Assembly: GCF_000349325.1 (NCBI RefSeq)
Contig: NC_020504.1
Coordinates: 2,018,053-2,082,052, forward strand
Reading direction: 5' to 3'
From: Streptomyces davaonensis JCM 4913
GTDB taxonomy: Bacteria > Actinomycetota > Actinomycetes > Streptomycetales > Streptomycetaceae
DNA: 64,000 nt
Part shown: positions 35,416 to 42,266 of the stretch, one piece after another
How positions within the stretch are numbered: the first letter of the stretch is position 1
Layout of the letters: each line of letters begins with the position of its first letter
Position numbers and translations under genes: made by a program
Notes under the pieces: generated by a model
Database searches by the model: none
The model's input: the letters and a program-made list of their open reading frames with translations, nothing else
What the model was told of the DNA's origin: nothing

Positions 35416-35475
35416 GGTTGCGCGTGCTCGTCGAACAGATGCGATGGCGCGGATGAGAACGGTGAGAGGGTGCGG

Positions 35476-36666
35476 TTACGCGGGTGAGAACAGGTGGTCG
35501 CTGATGAGCCGGGCCGCGCCGATGACTCCGGCGGTGGGCCCCAACTCCCCGAGCACGATGGGCAGATTGCCGGTCGCCAGCGGCAGCGACTGGCGGTAGA
35601 CCTGGGTGCGGATCGCGGCGAGCAGGGTGTGGCCGAGGCCGGTCACCCCGCCGCCGATCACCACCAGGCCCGGGTTGAAGAAGGAGACGAGACCGGCGAT
35701 GACCTGGCCGGTGCGGGTGCCGCCCTCCCGGATCAGATCGAGCGCGGTGGCATCGCCCGCGGCGGCCGCGGCGGCGACGTCGACGGCACTGAGCGTGCCG
35801 TTCGCCTCCAGGCGTGCGGCGAGTTCGGCCGACCGCCCCTGCTGGGCCGCCTCCACGGCGTCCCGGGCGAGGGCCGCCCCGCTGAAGTGAGCCTCCAGAC
35901 AACCCTGGTTGCCGCAGGCGCAGGGCCTGCCGTCGGGGACCGCCTGGATGTGCCCGATGTCGCCAGCACTGCCCGTCGTACCGCGGTGGACATGGCCGTC
36001 GACCACGATGCCGCAGCCGATGCCGGTGCCGATCTTCACGCAGAGGAAGTCGCCCACGGAGCGTGCCACGCCCGCGTGCTGCTCCCCCATCGCCATCAGG
36101 TTCACGTCGTTGTCGACCATGACCGGGCAGCCGAGTTCCTGGCTGAGCGCCTCCCGCACGGGGAAGCCGTCCCAGCCCGGCATGATCGGCGGGGCCACCG
36201 GGACGCCCTCGGGGAAGCGGACGGGTCCGGGGACGCCGATGCCGGCGCCGTCGTACCCCTCCGCGAGTCCCGTCGCCCGCAGTTTGGCGGCCATGGCGAG
36301 GACCTGCTCGAAGACCGCGACCGGGCCTTCGCGCACGTCCATGGGGTGGTTGAGGTGTCCGAGGATCTCCAGTTCCGCGTTGGTGACGGCGACGTCGACC
36401 GAGGTCGCGCCGATGTCGACACCGAGGAAGCGGAGCCCCGGGTTGAGCCGGATGTTGTGGGAGCGGCGGCCACCGCGCGAGGCGGCGAGCCCGTCGGCCA
36501 CGACCAGGCCCGTCTCCAGCAGCCGGTCCACCTCCACGGCCAGCTTGGACCGTGACAGATCGACCTGATCACCCAGTTGCGCCCGGGAGTTGGGACCCCC
36601 GTCTCGCAACAGCTTGAGCAGCCGGGCCTGATGGCCGTTCGCGGGTCGCGCCGTCATCCGTCTCAC
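35476..36666 (-). CDS. ROK-family transcriptional regulator
   Basis: 396 residues. N-terminal winged helix-turn-helix (about 10-65: HQARLLKLLRDGGPNSRAQLGDQVDLSRSKLAVEVDRLLETGLV), then a ROK sugar-kinase-like domain. That domain shows DIGATSVDVAV, GIGVPGPV, DNDVNLMAMGEQHAG, a zinc-binding CACGNQGCLEA, and VVIGGGVTGLG. Such proteins are usually repressors released by a sugar. It is the first gene of the leftward 20-kb block and stands directly before the importer genes, so it most likely controls them. The start is GTG at 36666 with GGGGAGGGG upstream; an ATG at 36657 is possible. Confidence 0.9.
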   Translation of the reverse strand: MRRMTARPANGHQARLLKLLRDGGPNSRAQLGDQVDLSRSKLAVEVDRLLETGLVVADGLAASRGGRRSHNIRLNPGLRFLGVDIGATSVDVAVTNAELEILGHLNHPMDVREGPVAVFEQVLAMAAKLRATGLAEGYDGAGIGVPGPVRFPEGVPVAPPIMPGWDGFPVREALSQELGCPVMVDNDVNLMAMGEQHAGVARSVGDFLCVKIGTGIGCGIVVDGHVHRGTTGSAGDIGHIQAVPDGRPCACGNQGCLEAHFSGAALARDAVEAAQQGRSAELAARLEANGTLSAVDVAAAAAAGDATALDLIREGGTRTGQVIAGLVSFFNPGLVVIGGGVTGLGHTLLAAIRTQVYRQSLPLATGNLPIVLGELGPTAGVIGAARLISDHLFSPA

Positions 36667-36848
36667 GTGCCCCTCCCCGCCTCAATCGGCCACCAGTTGC
36701 CGGGCTTTCGAGGGGAACGTAGCAGCGGCAGCGGTGGCTGGGAAGAATCTGTGCACGAATTCCCTACGACTTTTTCCACTGACAGGACAAAGCCTGGTGT
36801 CGTCGGCGTCGGCACCGCAGGATGGCCAACGAGCAGAGAGGGGATCTC

Positions 36849-37676
36849 GTGTTACTGGTGACAGGTGCGACGGGGAACGTCGGCGGCGAGCTGGTACGGG
36901 GCCTGGCGTCGACCGGGGAACCGGTCCGCGCGCTGAACCGCTCCGGCAGTCCGGAGGGGCTGCCGCCGGGCGTCGAGGCGAGGGCGGCCGACCTGAACGA
37001 GCCCGACACCGTGCGGGGCGCACTGGACGGAGTGGAGGCGCTGTTCCTGATGCCGGGGTACGGCGGGCAGCGGCAGATCCTGAAGGACGCACGGGCGGCG
37101 GGAGTGCGGCGGGTCGTCCTGCTGTCCAGCCCGTCGGTGCGCACCGGCGACCGGGGCAACGCGGTCGCGGGCTACCTGATCGAGGCCGAGGAGGCGGTCC
37201 GCGAGTCGGGCCTGGACTGGACGTTCGTCCGGCCGACGAGCTTCATGTCCAACGCGCTGCGGATGGCGGACCGGATCCGCGCGGGCGAGACCGTACGGCT
37301 GCCCTTCCCCGGCGTGCGCACGGCCGACGTCGACCCGTACGACATCGCCGCGGTGGCCCGGCACGCCCTGCTCTCCGACGCGTACGCAGGGCGCGCGCTC
37401 GAGGTCACCGGGCCCGAGGCGCTGCTGCCCGCCGACCGCGTCCGCATCCTGGGCGAGGTCCTCGGCCGGGAGTTGCCCGCGGTCGGGCTCACCGACGAAG
37501 AGGCCCGCGCCGAGCTGGAGTCGGAACTGCCGAAGCCGTACGTCGACGCCTTCTTCAGCTTCTACGTCGACGGCACGCTGGACGAGTCCGTGGTGCTGCC
37601 GACGGTCGAGGAGGTCACCGGCCGGGCCCCGCGCACCTTCGAGGACTGGGCGCGGGAGCACGCCGACGCCTTCTGA
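36849..37676 (+). CDS. NmrA-like NAD(P)-binding protein with a TTA codon
   Basis: 275 residues, atypical short-chain dehydrogenase/NmrA fold: VLLVTGATGNVGGELVRGL at the start (nucleotide binding), LDGVEALFLMPGY, RVVLLSSPSV, EEAVRESGLDWTFVRPTSFMSNAL, and VDPYDIAAVARHAL. Probably a quinone- or NADPH-linked reductase or redox sensor. The preferred GTG start has GAGAGGGG five bases upstream; an ATG at 36822 is in frame. Codon 2 is TTA (36852-36854), a codon so rare in Streptomyces that its tRNA (bldA) times expression during development. The gene stands alone between divergently and convergently placed neighbours. Confidence 0.85.
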   Translation: MLLVTGATGNVGGELVRGLASTGEPVRALNRSGSPEGLPPGVEARAADLNEPDTVRGALDGVEALFLMPGYGGQRQILKDARAAGVRRVVLLSSPSVRTGDRGNAVAGYLIEAEEAVRESGLDWTFVRPTSFMSNALRMADRIRAGETVRLPFPGVRTADVDPYDIAAVARHALLSDAYAGRALEVTGPEALLPADRVRILGEVLGRELPAVGLTDEEARAELESELPKPYVDAFFSFYVDGTLDESVVLPTVEEVTGRAPRTFEDWAREHADAF

Positions 37677-37688
37677 GACGCAGGACGC

Positions 37689-38366
37689 TCAGCCCTGCTG
37701 GCGGGCGTGGTACGAGGTGCGGGTGTGCTCGGTGTGCTCGCGCATCAGCTCGGTGGCGCGCTGCTGGTCCCGGTCGGAGATGGCCGCGATGAGGCGGCGG
37801 TGCTCGATCCAGGACTGCTGCCCGCGCTGCCGGGCGACCGGCGTGTAGTACCAGCGCACGCGCCGGTCGACCTGGGCGGCGAGTTCGGCGAGGACGGCGT
37901 TGCCCGCGAGCTCCATGACCTTGGCGTGGAAGCGGGCGTTCATGGCGACGGCGCCGTCCACGTCGTCCGCCTCCACCGCCCGCTCGCCCTCCGCGCACAG
38001 CTCCTCGAGGGCGGTGATCCCGGCGGCCCCGGTGTTGGCGGCGGCGAGCCGGGCGGCCTCGGCCTCCAGCAGGGTCCGCACGGTGAGGAGCTGATCGGCC
38101 TCCTCCTCGGTCGGCTCGTGCACGAACGCGCCCTGGGCGGGCCGCAGATCGACCCAGCCCTCGGTGTTCAGGCGTTGCAGCGCCTCGCGCACGGGCTGCC
38201 GTGACACGCCGAGATGACCTGCGAGTTCACTCTCGACCAGATGCTGGCCGGGGCGCAGCGCACGGGTGGTGATGAGTTCGAGCAGAGCCTCATAGACCCG
38301 GTCCCGCAGCGGCCCGGGCCGTTCCAGCTTGGGCACCGCCCCCTGCGGAAGTCCTGTCGACAACAT
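37689..38366 (-). CDS. GntR-family (FCD) transcriptional regulator, probable oxalate-locus regulator
   Basis: 225 residues. Winged helix-turn-helix at about 20-85: LRDRVYEALLELITTRALRPGQHLVESELAGHLGVSRQPVREALQRLNTEGWVDLRPAQGAFVHE. All-helical FCD ligand domain at about 90-215, with candidate metal/carboxylate-binding residues NARFHAKVMELAGN and HRRLIAAI. FCD regulators typically sense small organic acids. A motif of core TTCGTC(T/G)ACAG is 45-67 bases upstream of its own start and recurs before the decarboxylase operon and the second OFA/PanE-FDH operon. This supports autoregulation and control of oxalate use (inference). ATG with GGAGGGG upstream. Confidence 0.9.
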   Translation of the reverse strand: MLSTGLPQGAVPKLERPGPLRDRVYEALLELITTRALRPGQHLVESELAGHLGVSRQPVREALQRLNTEGWVDLRPAQGAFVHEPTEEEADQLLTVRTLLEAEAARLAAANTGAAGITALEELCAEGERAVEADDVDGAVAMNARFHAKVMELAGNAVLAELAAQVDRRVRWYYTPVARQRGQQSWIEHRRLIAAISDRDQQRATELMREHTEHTRTSYHARQQG

Positions 38367-38410
38367 CGCGGTCCCCCTCCAGAGCCGTCGGACAATACCT
38401 GAACCAAAGG

Positions 38411-38433
38411 ATTGTCTTTCGTCTACAGTCTAC
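38411..38433. promoter_or_regulatory. Operator-like motif upstream of the GntR gene (site 2)
   Basis: The plus strand contains TTTCGTCTACAG at 38417-38428, followed by TCTAC. The core TTCGTC(G/T)AC(A/T)G matches sites at 10042-10052 and 41237-41247. Position upstream of the minus-strand GntR start suits autoregulation. The dyad symmetry is weaker than at the other two sites. Confidence 0.5.
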
Positions 38434-38502
38434 GGCGCACAAGGGCCAGGGAAAGGGGGAGTTGGCCTTGTCACATCAGGGCTTGGGCCGGTTTCACCGG
38501 CG

Positions 38503-39450
38503 TCACGGGCAGCGCACGACCTGCCCCGCATACGACAGGTTCCCGCCGAACCCGAACAGCAGCACCGGGTCCCCGGCGGAGATCTCCCCGCGCTCCACGA
38601 GCTTGGCGAAGGCCAGCGGGATGCTCGCCGCCGAGGTGTTGCCGGAGTCGGTGACGTCCTTCGCCACCACGGCGTTGACGGCGCCGATCTTCACCGCGAG
38701 CGGCTCGATGATCCGCAGGTTGGCCTGGTGCAGCACGACCGCGGCGAGGTCGGCGGGCGTGAGCCCGGACCGCTCACAGGCCTGCCGGGCGATGGCGGGC
38801 AGCTGGGTGGTGGCCCAGCGGTAGACGCTCTGCCCCTCCTGCGCGAACCGCGACGGCGTGCCCTCGATCCGGACGGCGTGCCCCATCTCGGGCACCGAGC
38901 CCCACAGCACCGGTCCGATGCCGGGCGCCTCACCCGGAGCCGACGCCTCAACCACGGCGGCCCCCGCCCCGTCGCCGACGAGCACACAGGTCGTACGGTC
39001 GGTCCAGTCCGTCACGTCGGACATCTTGTCGGCGCCGATCACCAGGGCCCGGGTGGCGGCGCCCGCGCGGATGGTGTGGTCGGCGGTGGCCAGCGCGTGG
39101 GTGAAACCGGCGCACACCACGTTGACGTCCATCGCGGCGGGCGAGGGGATGCCGAGCCGGGCGGCGACCCGGGCGGCCATGTTCGGGGAGCGGTCGACGG
39201 CGGTGGAGGTGGCCACCAGCACCAGGTCGATGTCGGCCGGTACCAGCCCCGCCGCGGCGAGCGCCTTGGCCGCGGCGTGCCCGGCGAGCTCGTCGACGGG
39301 CTCGTCGGGTCCGGCGATGTGGCGTGTGCGGATGCCCACCCGGGACGTGATCCACTCGTCACTGGTGTCGACCATGCCGGCCAGGTCCTCGTTGGTGAGT
39401 ACCTTGGCCGGCTGGTAGTGGCCGAGCGCTGCGATGCGCGAGCCGTTCAT
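38503..39450 (-). CDS. Beta-ketoacyl-ACP synthase III homologue (FabH-like)
   Basis: 315 residues, thiolase fold. The catalytic triad is complete: Cys113 in VNVVCAGFTHAL, His241 in VVLHQANLRI and Asn271 in DSGNTSAASIP. The family opening (ALGHYQPAKVLTNEDLAGMVDTSDEWITSRVGIRTRH) and closing (VLLFGFGGNLSYAGQVV) are normal. The ATG at 39450 is chosen, with GAGGGGG upstream. No acyl carrier protein or other fatty-acid gene is nearby, so it is not part of the housekeeping fab operon. It may condense or transfer an acyl group from a CoA ester, possibly within the oxalate/sugar pathways, but this is a guess from position next to the GntR and OFA genes. Confidence 0.9.
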   Translation of the reverse strand: MNGSRIAALGHYQPAKVLTNEDLAGMVDTSDEWITSRVGIRTRHIAGPDEPVDELAGHAAAKALAAAGLVPADIDLVLVATSTAVDRSPNMAARVAARLGIPSPAAMDVNVVCAGFTHALATADHTIRAGAATRALVIGADKMSDVTDWTDRTTCVLVGDGAGAAVVEASAPGEAPGIGPVLWGSVPEMGHAVRIEGTPSRFAQEGQSVYRWATTQLPAIARQACERSGLTPADLAAVVLHQANLRIIEPLAVKIGAVNAVVAKDVTDSGNTSAASIPLAFAKLVERGEISAGDPVLLFGFGGNLSYAGQVVRCP

Positions 39451-39613
39451 CGGGGGGTCCCCCTCGTTGCCTTGGGTAGCGGGATCCACCAGTCTGATCA
39501 GTGACTCACGGGTACAGCGGCAGGTGATGCCACAGGAATCGGGCGCCCGGGTTGTCGGCTTCTGTCAGCCACTCGGACGCCCGAACACTTCTCGAACGGT
39601 CAGCCGTCCCCGG

Positions 39614-39748
39614 TCACCCGGTGAACAGCTGTGTCGCCTTCTGTACGAGTTCATAGAGACCGTAGGCGAGCGGTGCCCCGACCCACAGCCAGGCGAAGGC
39701 GATCAGCCCGCGCCGGTCAGGCGGACTCTGGCTGCTGTCGTTCGACAT
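39614..39748 (-). CDS. Small OFA/MFS-associated membrane protein, 44 aa
   Basis: A short gene with a good AGGAGG site 8 bases before its ATG (39748). The product opens with a Ser/Pro/Asp/Arg-rich polar stretch (MSNDSSQSPPDRRG), then one membrane helix (LIAFAWLWVGAPLAYGLYELV) and a short polar tail. The start lies 32 bases inside the 3' end of the OFA transporter gene, in another frame, so translation is coupled. Small proteins of this kind encoded directly after OFA-type transporters are known in actinomycetes and are annotated as MFS transporter small subunit. It probably stabilises or regulates the transporter. Confidence 0.8.
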   Translation of the reverse strand: MSNDSSQSPPDRRGLIAFAWLWVGAPLAYGLYELVQKATQLFTG

Positions 39749-41081
39749 CGACGGCCTCCTGACGGGGTGCGGGGATGTAATGGCGGGGATGGACGGGCCG
39801 GACGAGTTCGTTGGCGACGAAGCCGACGACCAGGAGGCCGATCATGATGCCGAAGGAGAGCCCGTACAGGGACGCGCCGGTCTTCCCCGCCTCCTCCTGC
39901 CGGTCGGCGATCCAGTTGACGATCAGCGGTCCGAGCACACCGGCGGTGGACCAGGCGGTGAGCAGCCGGCCGTGGATCGCGCCGACCTGGTGGCTGCCGA
40001 AGAGGTCCTTCAGATAGGCGGGGATGGTGGCGAAGCCGCCGCCGTAGAAGGAGAGGATCACCAGCGCGCACAGGATGAACAGCGGCTTGGAGGAGTCGCC
40101 GAACAGGGCGATGGAGGCGTACATCAGGGCGCCGACGCCGAGGTAGAAGCGGTAGATGTTCTTCCGTCCGATCAGGTCCGAGGTGGAGGACCAGCCGATG
40201 CGTCCGGCCATGTTGGCGGCGGAGAGGAGGGCGACGAAGCCGGCTGCGGCGGTGGCTGACACCGTTGTCTCGGTCTCGGCGAAGAAGTCCATGATCATGG
40301 GGGCGGCCTTTTCCAGGATGCCGATGCCCGCGGTCACGTTCATGCAGAGGACGATCCACAGGCACCAGAACTGGGGTGTGCGGATTGCCTGTTTCGCTGT
40401 TACCTGCGGGCCGGTGGGGGTTGTTCGCGCCCCCGCGGCGGTAGCCGCAGATTCAACACCGCCCCGCGCCCCTGCGTCGGTTCCAGGCACCCTGACGAGG
40501 AGCACGCCCAGCGCCATGAACACCGCATACGACAGGCCGTGTACCAAGAACGCCAGCGCGATGCCGCCACTATCGGCACCGAAGGACTCCAGCATCTGTG
40601 CCGACCACGGCGAGGCGATCAAGGCGCCGCCGCCGAAGCCCATGATGGCGATGCCGGTGGCCATGCCGGGGCGGTCCGGGAACCACTTGATCAGAGTGGA
40701 GACGGGTGAGATGTAGCCGATACCGAGGCCGATCCCGCCGACGAAGCCGTAGCCGAGGACGATCAGCCAGTACTGCTCGGTGGCCGCGCCGAGGGCGGAG
40801 AGCAGGAAGCCGGAGGAGAAGCAGCACAGGGCGACGGTCATCGCCCAGCGCGGGCCGTTGCGTTCGACGAGCGTGCCGCCGAACGCGGCCGACAGGCCCA
40901 GCATCACGATGCCCAGCTGGAAGGGGAGCGCGCTCTGGGTGCCGCTGAGGCCGAGCGCGGATTCCAGGGGCGGCTTGAACACGGACCAGGCGTAGGCCTG
41001 TCCGATGGAGAGGTGGACCGAGAGAGCGGCGGGCGGAACCAGCCAGCGGCTCCATCCCGGGGGCGCGGTGGGGGGACTCAT
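39717..41081 (-). CDS. MFS transporter, oxalate/formate antiporter (OFA) family
   Basis: 454 residues with twelve helices. OFA-like features: the helix-1 region LSVHLSIGQAYAWSVFKPPLE, LVERNGPRWAM, GYGFVGGIGLGIGYISPVSTLIKWFPDRPGMATGIAIMGFGGGALI, and GWSSTSDLIGRKNIYRFYLGVGALMY. The Gly-rich helices 4-5 are diagnostic of the family. It is probably the oxalate/formate exchanger or an oxalate importer for the formate dehydrogenase side of the locus. It is divergent from the PanE-like gene over a 213-base region with a shared operator-like dyad. The ATG at 41081 lacks a strong ribosome site. A 44-residue partner gene overlaps its 3' end. Confidence 0.88.
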   Translation of the reverse strand: MSPPTAPPGWSRWLVPPAALSVHLSIGQAYAWSVFKPPLESALGLSGTQSALPFQLGIVMLGLSAAFGGTLVERNGPRWAMTVALCCFSSGFLLSALGAATEQYWLIVLGYGFVGGIGLGIGYISPVSTLIKWFPDRPGMATGIAIMGFGGGALIASPWSAQMLESFGADSGGIALAFLVHGLSYAVFMALGVLLVRVPGTDAGARGGVESAATAAGARTTPTGPQVTAKQAIRTPQFWCLWIVLCMNVTAGIGILEKAAPMIMDFFAETETTVSATAAAGFVALLSAANMAGRIGWSSTSDLIGRKNIYRFYLGVGALMYASIALFGDSSKPLFILCALVILSFYGGGFATIPAYLKDLFGSHQVGAIHGRLLTAWSTAGVLGPLIVNWIADRQEEAGKTGASLYGLSFGIMIGLLVVGFVANELVRPVHPRHYIPAPRQEAVDVERQQPESA

Positions 41082-41223
41082 GATCCCGAACGGTAGGAAG
41101 CCGGAAGGTAGTTGAGAAGCCGACGCGTCGACCGTATGCGGTGAACGGTATCCAGCGCGCGACGAACGGTCGAACCGACCGGTTTCCGGTGCTGCGCAAA
41201 CCCTTGCCCGCCCAACAAGCATA

Positions 41224-41247
41224 CTGTAGACAATATTTCGTCGACAG
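41224..41247. promoter_or_regulatory. Dyad operator between the OFA and PanE-like genes (site 3)
   Basis: Inverted repeat CTGTAGAC-N8-GTCGACAG with one mismatch, in the divergent promoter region. It contains TTCGTCGACAG at 41237-41247, matching the core found at 10042-10052 and 38418-38428. The 8+8+8 layout equals that of site 1, although the core lies at a different place in the dyad. Likely operator for the GntR/FCD regulator. Confidence 0.6.
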
Positions 41248-41294
41248 AGTTTCGGCAGTTCCTCGGTACCCTCGACCGAACGGAGCTCCCCCGT

Positions 41295-42266
41295 ATGAAA
41301 GTCGCAGTTCTCGGCGCCGGTGCGATCGGCGCCTATGTCGGTGCCGCGCTCCATCGCGCCGGTGCCGATGTGCACCTCATCGCCCGTGGACCGCATCTCG
41401 CGGCCATGAGGCAGCACGGCGTGCGGGTGCTCAGCCCGCGCGGTGACTTCACGGCCGCCGCCCACGCCACCGACGACCCGGCCGAAGTCGGCCCGGTCGA
41501 CTATGTGTTCCTGGGCCTGAAGGCCAACTCGTACGCGGCGTGCGGGCCGCTGATCAAGCCACTGCTGCACGACACCACGGCGGTGATCGCCGCCCAGAAC
41601 GGCATCCCCTGGTGGTACTTCCACCGACACGGCGGCCCCCACGACGGACATCGCGTGGAGAGCGTCGACCCGGGCGGCGCGGTCAGTGCGGTGCTCGCGC
41701 CCGAACGGGCCGTCGGCTGTGTCGTCTACGCGGCGACCGAGCTCGAAGGACCGGGTGTCGTACGGCATTTGGAAGGCACTCGGTTCTCCATCGGCGAGCC
41801 CGACCGCACGGTGTCCAAGCGCTGTCTGGACTTCGGCGAGGCGATGATCGCCGGCGGTCTGAAGTGCCCGGTCGAGCCCGATCTGCGGGCGGACATCTGG
41901 GTGAAGCTGCTCGGCAACATCTCCTTCAACCCGATCAGCGCGCTGGCCCGGGCCACCATGCGGCAGATGTGCCTGCACGGCGGCACCCGCAAGGTGATCG
42001 AGACGATGATGGCCGAGACGCTCGCCGTCGCCGAGGCGCTCGGCTGCGAGGTCGGCGTCTCCATCGAACGCCGGATGGCCGGCGCCGAGAAGGTCGGCGA
42101 CCACCGCACCTCCACGCTCCAGGACCTGGAGCGCGGCAAGCCGCTCGAACTCGACGTCCTCCTCGCGGCCGTCGTCGAGTTGGCGGAGATCACCGGCGTG
42201 GAGGTGCCCACCCTGCGCACCGTGCACGCCATCTCGGACCTGCTCGCGCTGAGGAGCGCCGCATGA
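41295..42266 (+). CDS. PanE/ApbA-family reductase, probable oxalyl-CoA reductase
   Basis: 323 residues, 6-phosphogluconate-dehydrogenase-like fold of the ketopantoate reductase family. Nucleotide motif MKVAVLGAGAIGAYVGAAL; FLGLKANSY; AAQNGIPWWYF; a Lys in the catalytic segment WVKLLGNISFNPISALARATMRQM; and a helical C-terminal domain. The sequence family alone says 2-dehydropantoate 2-reductase. In Methylobacterium extorquens a PanE paralogue (PanE2) is the oxalyl-CoA reductase that makes glyoxylate for oxalate assimilation. Here the gene starts an operon with formate dehydrogenase and is divergent from an OFA transporter, so the same function is likely. GGAG site; the stop overlaps the next start (ATGA). 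Confidence 0.85.
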   Translation: MKVAVLGAGAIGAYVGAALHRAGADVHLIARGPHLAAMRQHGVRVLSPRGDFTAAAHATDDPAEVGPVDYVFLGLKANSYAACGPLIKPLLHDTTAVIAAQNGIPWWYFHRHGGPHDGHRVESVDPGGAVSAVLAPERAVGCVVYAATELEGPGVVRHLEGTRFSIGEPDRTVSKRCLDFGEAMIAGGLKCPVEPDLRADIWVKLLGNISFNPISALARATMRQMCLHGGTRKVIETMMAETLAVAEALGCEVGVSIERRMAGAEKVGDHRTSTLQDLERGKPLELDVLLAAVVELAEITGVEVPTLRTVHAISDLLALRSAA

